64,000 bases of DNA from Bifidobacterium lemurum (GTDB lineage Bacteria > Actinomycetota > Actinomycetes > Actinomycetales > Bifidobacteriaceae). Shown here piece after piece: positions 1-7,073 of this stretch. The stretch is from the NCBI RefSeq assembly GCF_014898175.1, contig NZ_CP062948.1:2232001-2296000 (forward strand). The letters are read 5' to 3'. The position numbers and the translations under genes are program-made. Below the pieces are notes generated by a model, which saw nothing but the letters and a program-made list of their open reading frames with translations, was not told the DNA's origin and made no database searches. The first letter of the stretch is position 1; each line of letters opens with the position of its first letter.

Positions 1-29
1 AATGCTCACGTCAAGGTGACATGAGCATT
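1..29 (-). terminator. Hairpin downstream of the first minus-strand gene
   Basis: The outer arms AATGCTCA and TGAGCATT pair perfectly and the stem continues inward for about five more pairs with one G-U. It lies just past the stop of the gene ending at 40. Any T-run would fall outside the window, so terminator function is inferred. Confidence 0.5.
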
Positions 30-39
30 ATTCGTTGAG

Positions 40-1089
40 TCAGCCGGCCACGTCAGGAGAGACGGTGCCGGTGCCTTGCCAGCCGGGAACTCTGGTGCTG
101 GAACCACCACCGAAAGAACTTCCTGATGATGATCCGCTGCTCGAACTGGAACTGGATCCTCCGCTGGAGCCGGTACCGGTGTATCCGTAAGTGCCGGTAC
201 CGCCTGAATACGAATACGAGGGCGTGTAGGACTGTTGCGCTTGAGCGGCGGCCGCTGCTTCGGCGGCGGCTTGGGCGTCGGCCTCGCTCTTTGCCGTGAC
301 GGAATCGTTCACCGTCTGCATCGCGGCCTCCAGCTTCGCGCGCGACTCGTCGTATATGGTCGGATCGTCGCCGTCGATGGCGGATGCCTCGTCGATGGCC
401 GTGGTCAACGATTCGCGGGTCGCATTGTCGGCCACGTTGCCGTCACTCGACGTGAGCAGCGCCCGCGCCTCATTGATTTTTGAATTGAGCGCGTCCTTCG
501 CGGTCTGGAGCGTCTTCGTATCTCGTGAATCGGTGACGGACTTTATGACGGCGGTCAGACTCTTGGTATGCGTCCGATACCAGGTCGTCGCCTCGTCCAT
601 ATCGTCGGTTGCGGCGGTCAGACCCGCCGTGTCTTCGGCCTCGCATTCCGCGTGGTCGGGAGCCTGTTCGTCCATCGCTTCGGTCAGTGCGTCCAGCGTG
701 TCCGGGTCAGCCACCATGTCAGTGGTGATCGCGGCCGCGTCCGCCGCGTCGCCTTCCAGCAAAGCGGCATATGACTGTTTCGCCTCGCTCACGGTTTCGC
801 TCGCGGTCGCACACGCGGTTTTGGCCGCGTCCAATCGTGCGTTCGACCACGCCAGCCATCCGATCGCGCCGCCGACGGCGAGGACGATGACCGCCACAAT
901 CACAGCGAACGCGATCATCCTTTTGCGCTTCCGCTTCGAGTGTTCCGATTTGTCCGCGTCAGCGTTGGCCAACGCCTCGGCCTCGGCTGTGACCTCATCA
1001 ACCTGATCGTGCGCGATGAGGCCGGCGGTCATATCCTCAACCGTCGATTCGGGCCTATCGTTCGTGCTCTTGTTCGTGTTCTCCGACAT
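40..1089 (-). CDS. Single-pass membrane protein with Ala/Asp-rich exterior and Ser/Gly/Tyr-rich tail
   Basis: This is a 349-aa protein that I do not recognise as a named family. An acidic cytoplasmic N-terminus of about 50 residues leads to a Lys/Arg cluster and one transmembrane helix at about 58-81. A long, probably helical Ala/Asp/Thr-rich region follows to about residue 285. The tail (about 290-335) is Tyr/Ser/Gly low complexity, as in exported linkers. The start is supported by AAGGAG seven bases upstream. It lies beyond the operon of the replicon-like element and may belong to the host or the element. No enzymatic motif is visible; a wall-spanning or surface role is only an inference. 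Confidence 0.7.
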   Translation of the reverse strand: MSENTNKSTNDRPESTVEDMTAGLIAHDQVDEVTAEAEALANADADKSEHSKRKRKRMIAFAVIVAVIVLAVGGAIGWLAWSNARLDAAKTACATASETVSEAKQSYAALLEGDAADAAAITTDMVADPDTLDALTEAMDEQAPDHAECEAEDTAGLTAATDDMDEATTWYRTHTKSLTAVIKSVTDSRDTKTLQTAKDALNSKINEARALLTSSDGNVADNATRESLTTAIDEASAIDGDDPTIYDESRAKLEAAMQTVNDSVTAKSEADAQAAAEAAAAAQAQQSYTPSYSYSGGTGTYGYTGTGSSGGSSSSSSSGSSSGSSFGGGSSTRVPGWQGTGTVSPDVAG

Positions 1090-1210
1090 GATTCACTCCT
1101 TATATATATGCACCTTATCCATATGGACGGAGATGCGGGCTTCGACTTCCTGATTTCTTGAAATAATGACCGCTGGATTTCAAGCATTCATTAATGACTG
1201 CCTGCGTCCT

Positions 1211-2032
1211 CTATGCGTGGATCTCATACCTGCTCCTTTCCGCTTCCGTTTCGGCCAAACCGATACTGGTCATATCGGCATCCTCGCGTCCCGCGCGCAC
1301 CCCGTCATGGCTGACCGTCAACGCCGGGCACTGCATGGTTTTGAGATCATGGCCGGCCATATAGTCCGAGATGGCGTTGCGGTGGGAAAGCATGAGATCG
1401 CTGCCCACGGATTCCATATCTCGGCCGAGCGCGGCGAAACGGGCTTCGATGCGCTGGCAGAAACCGAGGTAGAAGCCGTTGCGGAACGGGGCTTCGGCGC
1501 AGCGCTCCCGAGCGTAACGTGCGGGAGACGCCCCCATGCGTTCCATAAGCGCCAAATGGGATGGAGACAGCTCCTTCTCGATGTTCGCCGCGATGCGCGC
1601 GCGTTCCCGGCTGAGCGCGATACGCCAATGCGCCGCACGGCGCAGCTCCATGCTCTGCCAGAGCAGCACGGACTTCTCGATGTTCCCGGGCGTCCCGACG
1701 AACGTGACGCTCGTGATCACATCGCGATGATTACGCGACGTGTAGGCCGAACAGAACGCATCGCATTGGTTCGCCTCCGCGATGATCTTCGCCAAAGCGG
1801 CCTTGTACCGATTGACCGGACTCGCATCGACCGGCACGCACTTCTCGCTGATCCGCTCCACCGGCTCACCGACATGCCGCAGACGCCACGACTCGATGGC
1901 ATGCTCCTGCATCAGCTTCTGAGCGCGCTCGTAGGCCACTTCGGCCTCGCTGTCACTGCTGGCGGGATCCTCCGCCAAAGCAAGCAAACGACGCACGCGC
2001 TCCAGCATCCGCTCGAAACGATCATCACTCAT
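1211..2032 (-). CDS. DUF2786-domain protein
   Basis: This 273-aa protein begins with a DUF2786-type module at about residues 1-45: a helix containing RVRRLLALAEDPASSDSEAE, then repeated Ala/Glu helices. The rest is Arg-rich and helical with no catalytic motif I can name. DUF2786 proteins are common on actinobacterial phages and plasmids and have no settled function. The start at 2032 is chosen because GGAGG sits five bases upstream; it overlaps the end of the preceding ribbon-helix-helix gene by 8 nt, so this is the last gene of the parA operon. Confidence 0.75.
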   Translation of the reverse strand: MSDDRFERMLERVRRLLALAEDPASSDSEAEVAYERAQKLMQEHAIESWRLRHVGEPVERISEKCVPVDASPVNRYKAALAKIIAEANQCDAFCSAYTSRNHRDVITSVTFVGTPGNIEKSVLLWQSMELRRAAHWRIALSRERARIAANIEKELSPSHLALMERMGASPARYARERCAEAPFRNGFYLGFCQRIEARFAALGRDMESVGSDLMLSHRNAISDYMAGHDLKTMQCPALTVSHDGVRAGREDADMTSIGLAETEAERSRYEIHA

Positions 2033-2246
2033 GATCGCCTCCCAACCACTGTTCGAGGGCATCCACCAGGCATTCCTCCATACTCCTGCCTCGTGAGACG
2101 GCTTCGGTCTTAAACCGCATCTTGAGGTCGGACGGGACCCTGAGACTCAACATGACCTTGTCTCCATGCGACTGCTGGCCGGAGCCTCCGAAGGCGGCCC
2201 CGATGGACGCGCGGTCACGTCGCAAAGGCGAGTAATTGCCCTTCAT
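2025..2246 (-). CDS. Ribbon-helix-helix DNA-binding protein, likely ParA partner
   Basis: This is a 73-aa basic protein. Residues about 31-70 fit a ribbon-helix-helix fold: a beta-strand with LSLRVPSDLKMRF followed by two helices. Small RHH proteins encoded directly after a ParA often act as the centromere-binding partner in plasmid segregation. The ATG overlaps the parA stop (ATGA), indicating translational coupling, and AAGGAG lies upstream. The partition role is inferred from context; an autoregulator is the alternative. No par-site repeat array was recognised nearby. Confidence 0.72.
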   Translation of the reverse strand: MKGNYSPLRRDRASIGAAFGGSGQQSHGDKVMLSLRVPSDLKMRFKTEAVSRGRSMEECLVDALEQWLGGDHE

Positions 2247-2836
2247 CGCAACTCCTTATCAATCTCGGTGAGCAGGTCGCGGTACTCGTAGAGCTTGTCG
2301 CCGGGATTCGAGCCGAGTCCCTTCTTGATCTCCTGGCGGAAACGGATGACGGTCTCGAAACGGGGCGAGTCCGATTCCTCCAACGCGTCCATCGTGTCCC
2401 GGAAGGCGCGGGTGTTGCATTGCGCGCGCACGACCAGCACGGATGCCGGAGTGTTCTTCAACACCTCATCCAATGTCGCCCACGCCTGCTGCAAGTCCAT
2501 CGGACTGTCCGATGTCGGCACGATCACGAAATCGACTGACCTCACCGCAGCCTCCAGCAACTTGCCCTGGGGAGGGCAATCGATGATGGACCACCGGCCG
2601 TCATCGACCGACGCCGAAGCGAGACGACGCATGGTGCTCAGATTCGCGGGCAGCACCTGATACGGCAGCGGGTCGCCCGCGTCGGCCGCTGCGTCCGCCC
2701 ACAGACTCGCCGACGATTGCGGATCCGCGTCCCACACCTCGACAAGACCGCCCCGATGGGCGATCGTGGAAGCCAGATAAATCGCGGTCGTGGTCTTCGC
2801 CACACCGCCCTTCGCGTTCGCGATAGCGATTCTCAT
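2243..2836 (-). CDS. parA: ParA-family partition ATPase
   Basis: This 197-aa protein carries a deviant Walker A motif KGGVAKTT (residues 9-16), a DADPQ motif near residue 40 and the IDCPP switch motif near 91. It is of the short ParA/Soj type without an N-terminal DNA-binding domain. Such ATPases segregate low-copy replicons together with a small DNA-binding partner, here the RHH protein translated from an overlapping start. The start at 2836 is used because CAGGAG lies just upstream; the longer reading frame has no ribosome binding site. It sits between whiB and the RHH gene. Confidence 0.88.
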   Translation of the reverse strand: MRIAIANAKGGVAKTTTAIYLASTIAHRGGLVEVWDADPQSSASLWADAAADAGDPLPYQVLPANLSTMRRLASASVDDGRWSIIDCPPQGKLLEAAVRSVDFVIVPTSDSPMDLQQAWATLDEVLKNTPASVLVVRAQCNTRAFRDTMDALEESDSPRFETVIRFRQEIKKGLGSNPGDKLYEYRDLLTEIDKELR

Positions 2837-2896
2837 GTTCTCCTGCTTTCTTGAAAGTCTGAATGTCTGCATTCCTGCTTGCTTGATTGCCTGCTG

Positions 2897-3412
2897 TCAG
2901 TCGAACAGCGCGGATTGTCCGACGCCGGGGGAGACCCTGGGAAGCGTCTTGATCCGTGGCCGCGATGTTCTACGCCGCCGATTGGTCCGCTGCTCGTTCT
3001 CCTGACGGCGCGCCTGATCTTCGGCATGAGGATGCGAGGCGAGCCATCGCATCAGCAGCACGTATCGTTGCTTGGCCGGCAGGTCATTATCCTGCAAGGG
3101 CACGCCGGCCTTCTCGGCCAGATGCGCGATACGCTTGCGCGTCGTCCAGGACAATCCGCCCTTGAGTGTGGACCTTTCCCGCTGCACGATTGCCGAAGCC
3201 AGGCACTCGATGCGGACCGGGCACTCGCGGCAGACCATAGCGCCGAAGCGCATGGCCTCGCGCCGGGCCTGCTGATCCGCCTCGTCGTCCAATCCCCAAA
3301 CCAAATCGGCCCAATTCGCCGGGAAGCCCTCGCATTCCGGCCGCCGGTTCCGACCACCCAACAGCGGAGCCGTCCGCACGAACCGCATGGTGTCATCAAT
3401 CGTCTCGCTCAT
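2897..3412 (-). CDS. WhiB-family iron-sulfur transcription regulator
   Basis: This 171-aa protein has the four Wbl cysteines (C27, C61, C64, C70) in the C-Xn-C-x2-C-x5-C pattern that binds a [4Fe-4S] cluster. A GGLSW turn near residue 86 stands in place of the usual G[VI]WGG, followed by a basic Arg-rich C-terminus. WhiB proteins are confined to Actinobacteria and their phages and act by binding sigma factor and DNA. The start overlaps the stop of the replication-type gene (ATGA). The extended basic tail of about 70 residues is longer than in typical Wbl proteins. On a mobile element it could control element genes or interfere with a host Wbl; that is inference. Confidence 0.85.
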   Translation of the reverse strand: MSETIDDTMRFVRTAPLLGGRNRRPECEGFPANWADLVWGLDDEADQQARREAMRFGAMVCRECPVRIECLASAIVQRERSTLKGGLSWTTRKRIAHLAEKAGVPLQDNDLPAKQRYVLLMRWLASHPHAEDQARRQENEQRTNRRRRTSRPRIKTLPRVSPGVGQSALFD

Positions 3413-4782
3413 GACATCACCCCCACTCGTTCGCGCGCGCCGGCGAACATATGCCCACCGTTCAGCTTGCGTTGGCGGGCGAGTTCCGTCATGTCCCGCT
3501 CGTGTCGTTCGCGCTCCTCACGCAGCAGGTCGGCGAGACGGGCCACGATCGCCGCGTCGTCGTCGCCCGCGTCCAGCCATGCGAGGACCTGATCAGCGTG
3601 GGCGTGGCGTCGGGTCGAGTCAGGGTCGGCATCGACGGCGCGACCGCAGTCAAGCAGCCGGCGCACATGCACGCAGCCGGTGGCGTGGAGGTGCTGGGCG
3701 TCCGGCTCCTCGGCGGGCCTGACCGATGTGTGGCGTGCGACGGCGCGCTGCTCGATGGCACGGTCGTCCTCAAGCTCGTCCCACAATCGAGCCAATTGAC
3801 GGCCGGTGCGGATCCGCCTGGCCCACCAATCACGGCCGATGGCCCATTCCAATGTGGCGACGATCAGGCCGAAAGCATCCAGCGGAGCGTGCAGGGCTTG
3901 CAAGCGACGGTGCAGGGCGAGGACGGCCTTGCGGTCGCGGCCGGTCGGCTCGGGCGTGGTCAGTCCCGCGTCGGCGCGGATACCGCGCAGCTTGCGCAGC
4001 AGGTCGTCGGCGACGACACCGGACTCGGCAAGACCACTGGTTGCGTCCGGTCCGTCCTCGATTTCGGCGAGGTATTCCTGCCATCCATCGTCATCATCAC
4101 CGTCGGTCTCCCCGTCGGGGAGATGCCACGTAGTGGCAGAGGGGAGAGGTTTACTTGGAGGGTTAGCCTGTTGGGTTTCTTCCTTTATATACAGCACTGT
4201 ACGTGGTGCAGAGCTGGCACTGTACGTGGTACAGGACTGGGTCTGTACCTCATGCAGTGCTGGAGTATGGGTGTCCTCCTCTTCTTTTTCCAGCACTGTA
4301 CGTGGTGTAGAGCTGGGGAATGGCTTATTTTCGCGGTTCTCCGACTTTGCGTCGGGATCAAGCTCCCTGGCTTCGTCGTTATCGGGCAGTCGAGCAGCAT
4401 CCGGGTCAGGCTGGACACTCATTGTGGTGGAATCGTACTCGCTGGCATGGGTGTTTTCGATCCATGCCAGGGTGGTCGGATCGGAGCCAACATTAAGGTC
4501 CCACACGACCTGACAGTACTGGGGCAGTCGGTCGCGTCCGCCTTTGCCGATGCGCGCGTATCGTTGGTCGCCTTTGCGGATGAATCCACGCTCCTGGAGG
4601 AGGCGTAGGCTTTTCCGCACGCTCGACTCGGAAAACTCAGTCACCTTCGCGATCGTGTCAATCTTGGGAAACGCGCCGGTCCCGTCGTCAGAGGCGCGGT
4701 CGGCCAGATAGATGAGTACGGCCTTGGCGGCCGCGTTGCCCACATGGCACTTGTACGCCCAGCTCAACGCAATATTGCTCAT
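3409..4782 (-). CDS. Winged-helix replication-initiator-like protein
   Basis: This is a 457-aa protein. Residues about 1-95 form an HTH_36-type winged helix with FPKIDTIAKVTEFSESSVRKSL and a following wing. A low-complexity acidic linker (about 130-240) comes next, then a helical Arg-rich C-terminal half. The arrangement recalls lambda O-type and related phage or plasmid initiators: an N-terminal DNA-binding domain, a linker whose DNA carries the origin, and a C-terminal recruitment domain. 23-bp iterons do lie within the linker-coding DNA (4195-4316), which strengthens the initiator reading. The start overlaps the stop of a 58-aa ORF; the end overlaps whiB. No helicase or primase motif is seen. 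Confidence 0.68.
   Translation of the reverse strand: MSNIALSWAYKCHVGNAAAKAVLIYLADRASDDGTGAFPKIDTIAKVTEFSESSVRKSLRLLQERGFIRKGDQRYARIGKGGRDRLPQYCQVVWDLNVGSDPTTLAWIENTHASEYDSTTMSVQPDPDAARLPDNDEARELDPDAKSENRENKPFPSSTPRTVLEKEEEDTHTPALHEVQTQSCTTYSASSAPRTVLYIKEETQQANPPSKPLPSATTWHLPDGETDGDDDDGWQEYLAEIEDGPDATSGLAESGVVADDLLRKLRGIRADAGLTTPEPTGRDRKAVLALHRRLQALHAPLDAFGLIVATLEWAIGRDWWARRIRTGRQLARLWDELEDDRAIEQRAVARHTSVRPAEEPDAQHLHATGCVHVRRLLDCGRAVDADPDSTRRHAHADQVLAWLDAGDDDAAIVARLADLLREERERHERDMTELARQRKLNGGHMFAGARERVGVMS
4195..4316. repeat. Four 23-bp iterons inside the replication gene, candidate origin
   Basis: Copies start at 4195, 4218, 4241 and 4294. The first three abut exactly; the fourth follows a 30-bp pyrimidine-rich gap. 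The shared core is CTGTACGTGGT-N-CAG, ending in CTGG; copy two contains the palindrome CTGTAC-GTG-GTACAG. Copy three is the most diverged. The period of 23 is not a multiple of three, so the repetition is at DNA level. AT-rich or pyrimidine-rich stretches flank the array (about 4170-4191, 4264-4293, 4321-4332) and could be unwinding regions. The origin function is inferred. Confidence 0.7.
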
Positions 4783-4955
4783 GATCGCCTCCTCTTGGCG
4801 GCAATCATGACGGAGGCACGCAACCGGTCCCGTTCGAGTGGCACACGAGGCAAAGGCATGCCAATCATTGTGGACACGTACAGATCCTGCGAGCCGTCCG
4901 ACGGACTACGCAATATCAACAGTCGGTCGGCCCTCTTCAACGTCAGCGGTTTCAC
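4779..4955 (-). CDS. Small basic protein in the element operon
   Basis: This is a 58-aa ORF starting at a GTG that overlaps the stop of the upstream HTH gene (GTGA) and ending in an ATGA overlap with the replication gene. Both junctions have the translationally coupled form seen elsewhere in this operon, which is the main support. The product is Arg/Leu-rich and basic with no signal peptide or recognisable domain. It fills what would otherwise be the only gap in the operon. Function unknown. Confidence 0.55.
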   Translation of the reverse strand: MKPLTLKRADRLLILRSPSDGSQDLYVSTMIGMPLPRVPLERDRLRASVMIAAKRRRS

Positions 4956-5392
4956 TTCGCCACCTCCGCTAGCTGCTTCTGCAAATCATCGACGCAATGC
5001 TCAAGCCGGTTCACACGGCTAAGATGCGCCTCGAACACATGCATCGGCACGAAACCATCATCGGAATGAGCCGGCAGCGGCTCGCCATCGTCCAGACGCA
5101 TGTCGCAATCGGATTCGAGATCGGCGCTATCGCCGGCGCGAACCGATGTCATGATGTCGGGGTCCTGACGCCATCGGGCGATGCAGCGTTCGATGCGCTT
5201 GTAGCCGATAATCGAAGGATCCAAACCGGCATCACGGAAAATGGCGGTGGGATGATCGCCGAGGATATAACGACGCATGCAGTCAAGCTGGAAAGCGCGA
5301 GAATACCTGATTTTGGTGGCGGTCACCGATTCCACAGCCGACAGCCTCCGCAGGTACCGCAGCTGCCGCGCATCGAATTCTTTCCTGCTCAT
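4952..5392 (-). CDS. HTH-type protein with C-terminal coiled coil
   Basis: This is a 146-aa protein. Residues about 25-75 look like a transposase-type helix-turn-helix: a recognition segment in which ILGDHPTAIFRDAGLDPSII precedes a conserved Arg/Trp helix. The last 30 residues, with heptad-like Leu/Val spacing, suggest a coiled coil for dimerisation. There is no catalytic domain, so it is not a complete transposase. The ATG overlaps the stop of the 45-aa membrane ORF; the stop overlaps the 58-aa ORF. It probably regulates the operon or assists replication, but this is inferred. Confidence 0.6.
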   Translation of the reverse strand: MSRKEFDARQLRYLRRLSAVESVTATKIRYSRAFQLDCMRRYILGDHPTAIFRDAGLDPSIIGYKRIERCIARWRQDPDIMTSVRAGDSADLESDCDMRLDDGEPLPAHSDDGFVPMHVFEAHLSRVNRLEHCVDDLQKQLAEVAK

Positions 5393-5526
5393 TGACGGTC
5401 CTCCTCGTCTTCATGACGAAAAACAGCGCGGTCGATTTCATCGCCCCTCTTCGCTGATTGACATAAGGCGAGATTGAAAAGCTGGCCGATGACGATGATC
5501 GTGACCCCTGTTAAAATCCAAACCAT
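5389..5526 (-). CDS. 45-aa single-pass membrane peptide
   Basis: The ATG is preceded by GGAGG at six-base spacing and the stop overlaps the next ATG (ATGA). Residues about 2-22 form a hydrophobic helix (Val/Ile/Leu-rich with one Gly pair); the remaining half is highly charged and ends in Glu/Asp/Arg. It follows another tiny membrane ORF with one base between them. No family recognised. Confidence 0.6.
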   Translation of the reverse strand: MVWILTGVTIIVIGQLFNLALCQSAKRGDEIDRAVFRHEDEEDRQ

Positions 5527-5527
5527 C

Positions 5528-5728
5528 TCACGCCTCCACCGGATGCGACGACACCACGCGGGGTTCGCGATGCGTCATGGCCTCGAACTCCTCATCCGAG
5601 GGCAGCAACAGCACCTGGACGAAAGCCAGGACGGTAGCGGCAGCCAGCCACCAGAACGATTCGGACAGACAGATCGTAAGACACACGATCAAAGCGGGAA
5701 CCGTGAACGCGACGCACTTCGTTTTCAT
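5528..5728 (-). CDS. 66-aa two-helix membrane protein
   Basis: The 66-aa product has two hydrophobic stretches at about 5-22 and 25-43 separated by a short Ser/Glu turn, then an acidic and polar C-terminus. The stop codon lies inside the ribosome binding region of the next small gene, so both are probably translated from one message. Small paired membrane ORFs of this kind occur near the replication module of actinobacterial elements. Function unknown. Confidence 0.6.
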   Translation of the reverse strand: MKTKCVAFTVPALIVCLTICLSESFWWLAAATVLAFVQVLLLPSDEEFEAMTHREPRVVSSHPVEA

Positions 5729-5901
5729 CGCCGACCTCCGTTCGCTGGATGCGAGAACATGCAGGCCGCCCGATCGGGGAACGCATCGCGACCATGGCGA
5801 GAAAAAACAATTGTCCGCCCAAAACGGAAAACAGTGCTTTTAAAATGGAAAACAGCAGATAGCGCAGGACAAGCGCATGGGCGGTTGGTAAAGTCGAACA
5901 T
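5725..5901 (-). CDS. Possible 58-aa first ORF of the element operon
   Basis: The ORF ends in an ATGA overlap with the 66-aa membrane gene, the same junction style as the rest of the operon. AAGGAG lies about 11 bases before the proposed ATG, which is long. The product is Phe/Arg/Cys-rich with four Cys and no visible domain. It could equally be leader sequence. No other gene is seen between 5902 and 6053. Confidence 0.35.
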   Translation of the reverse strand: MFDFTNRPCACPALSAVFHFKSTVFRFGRTIVFSRHGRDAFPDRAACMFSHPANGGRR

Positions 5902-5992
5902 GTGTGATGACACTCCTTCGCAATGCAGAGCCGTAAAGGTCATCGAATCTGGCAGGATGGGAGACCTCAAGGCTCGGATTGTTATTACACAG

Positions 5993-6021
5993 CCGGTTCC
6001 GGTGCTCCAACACCGGGCCGG
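5993..6021. repeat. GC-rich hairpin between repressor-like gene and element operon
   Basis: CCGG..CCGGTG pairs with CACCGG.CCGG around a six-base loop, with small interruptions. It lies after the stop of the minus-strand HTH gene at 6054. There is no clear T-run, so it could be a weak terminator or an attenuator in the leader of the operon. Confidence 0.4.
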
Positions 6022-6053
6022 CATTCTTATTAATAGGTAAACAGAGGAATTCG

Positions 6054-6341
6054 TTAGTGGTTGGTCAGGCACCTCTCAATCTCGTTATGTGAGGCCGAAG
6101 CCAACACCCGTTCAACATCATCGGCATCGACCTCCTGGATGAAGTCGTATGTCAAACCCAGTTCCTTACGCAGCAGCACGTAATCGCGGTTCTGCCACTC
6201 GACGCGACGATTGACCTTGTCGCAGACAGTGGAAGTCGCCTGACCAAGCAACGCAGCCAGCTCACGATAGGAGGTGCCTGTTGTAAGACACCACCTCTTC
6301 ATGGGGGACAGGGGCGATTTACTTTGCGTTTGTAAAGTCAT
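6054..6341 (-). CDS. Repressor-like helix-turn-helix protein
   Basis: This is a 95-aa protein whose residues about 24-60 read as an XRE/Cro-like HTH: SYRELAALLGQATSTVCDKVNR gives helix two, turn and recognition helix. The tail is acidic. The start at 6341 is chosen because a well-formed promoter (-35 TTGCGT, 17-bp spacer, -10 TATTCT) ends only about seven bases before this ATG, implying a leaderless transcript; an earlier in-frame codon would fall inside the -35 box. It is divergent from the gene at 6429, and an inverted repeat overlaps its first codons, as expected for an autoregulated lysogeny-type switch. The repressor role is inferred. Confidence 0.65.
   Translation of the reverse strand: MTLQTQSKSPLSPMKRWCLTTGTSYRELAALLGQATSTVCDKVNRRVEWQNRDYVLLRKELGLTYDFIQEVDADDVERVLASASHNEIERCLTNH
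6318..6336. promoter_or_regulatory. Operator-like palindrome
   Basis: TTTACTTTGCGTTTGTAAA has five-base perfect arms (TTTAC/GTAAA) in an AT-rich setting. It lies at the beginning of the HTH coding region just downstream of the inferred transcription start. It is a plausible binding site for the repressor-like protein. Confidence 0.45.
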
Positions 6342-6348
6342 ACCTGAC

Positions 6349-6377
6349 AGAATAGCATTCGATTTGACCGAACGCAA
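6349..6377 (-). promoter_or_regulatory. Promoter for the minus-strand HTH gene
   Basis: On the minus strand, TTGCGT (6377-6372) and TATTCT (6354-6349) are separated by 17 bp. The ATG at 6341 is about one base past the expected transcription start, so translation would be leaderless. Confidence 0.6.
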
Positions 6378-6393
6378 ATTGAATGAGTACTAT
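6364..6393 (+). promoter_or_regulatory. Promoter for the plus-strand HTH-like gene
   Basis: TTGACC (6364-6369) and TACTAT (6388-6393) are separated by 18 bp. This interval interleaves with the divergent promoter: the two -35 boxes are adjacent and face each other, so one bound protein or RNA polymerase would affect both directions. Confidence 0.6.
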
Positions 6394-6428
6394 TGCATCA
6401 TTCTTCTTGACAAACGGAATGAGGCGCG

Positions 6429-6887
6429 ATGAGTACTCCATATGAACTGCTGCTGCAAACAGACGAAAACGATGACTCATATTTGGATCTGGTCATTGCT
6501 TACAACGCTTCCTTGTTTCTAGGTGGGAAGCCTAAAAGCTCACTAGGGGAGCCGTTAAAACTGACTCGTCAGTCCATACAGGGCAAGATGTCTGGGGTAA
6601 TTCCGTGGCGGGCAATCGATATACAACGACTAGCCAATTACTTTGGCACTACTCCAGCTGCGATGGTGGATGACGGCACGTTTAAGAGGATGAGGGAACT
6701 TAGAAGTCATGAAGATGCATCTTTGGTTGCATCCAGCACGGTGAGGTTTCTTGTCGAGCCGACTGATCCGCAGGATGATGGACGACGGAAGCGTGGAATC
6801 AAAAACGTCCGGCCACGATGCTTCGTGATGCCGGACGATTGGGTGGTGCCCCCGGTGGGACTCGAACCCACACTGCGCAGATTTTGA
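6429..6887 (+). CDS. Divergent switch partner, HTH-like, reading into the tRNA
   Basis: This is a 152-aa ORF. Residues about 38-75 resemble an XRE-type HTH (LKLTRQSIQGKMSGVIPWRA followed by a helix ending NYFGTTPAAMV, typical of phage repressors). Codon use is more AT-rich than the core genes. The last residues are read out of the terminator and the 3' part of the antisense tRNA, so the C-terminus was probably created by integration at the tRNA. GGAATGAGG upstream could serve as ribosome binding site. It pairs with the divergent HTH gene as a two-repressor switch; which one represses is unknown. Confidence 0.55.
   Translation: MSTPYELLLQTDENDDSYLDLVIAYNASLFLGGKPKSSLGEPLKLTRQSIQGKMSGVIPWRAIDIQRLANYFGTTPAAMVDDGTFKRMRELRSHEDASLVASSTVRFLVEPTDPQDDGRRKRGIKNVRPRCFVMPDDWVVPPVGLEPTLRRF
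6799..6838 (-). terminator. Terminator of the tRNA with anticodon CAA
   Basis: The arms CGTCCGGC and GCCGGACG enclose a second nested stem (CACGA/TCGTG, four-base loop). On the minus strand the hairpin is followed by TTTTT. It lies immediately 3' of the tRNA and within the 3' end of the opposing ORF. Confidence 0.8.
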
Positions 6888-6920
6888 GGCTGCTTCCTCT
6901 ACCAATTGGGATACAGGGGC
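6844..6920 (-). tRNA. tRNA-Leu (anticodon CAA), class I shape, with encoded CCA
   Basis: The acceptor stem GCCCCTG/CGGGGGC pairs fully with one G-U, discriminator A is followed by an encoded CCA, and the T-arm GTGGG/CCCAC is perfect. The anticodon loop CTCAAAA gives anticodon CAA, a leucine codon reader. The variable region is only about five bases, whereas Leu tRNAs are normally class II with a long arm, and the top pair of the anticodon stem is a C-U mismatch. The element to the left abuts its 3' end, so it is the likely integration site. Confidence 0.8.
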
Positions 6921-7073
6921 GTATCACACGAATGGAAAGCATACACCATATCGCCGGATGACAAAACCGGAGGCGCCGTCACGCGCGTCGCGAATCGCTT
7001 GATTGAAAGCCGCGCGGGTCCCACGGCCACGAACTACAATGGAGCGCAGGTATGCGAGCCAGAAGGAGGCAAC

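Noticed and set aside
4952..5392. Transposase
   Set aside because: Only an HTH segment and coiled coil are present; no DDE or serine/tyrosine catalytic domain follows and no inverted repeats flank it.
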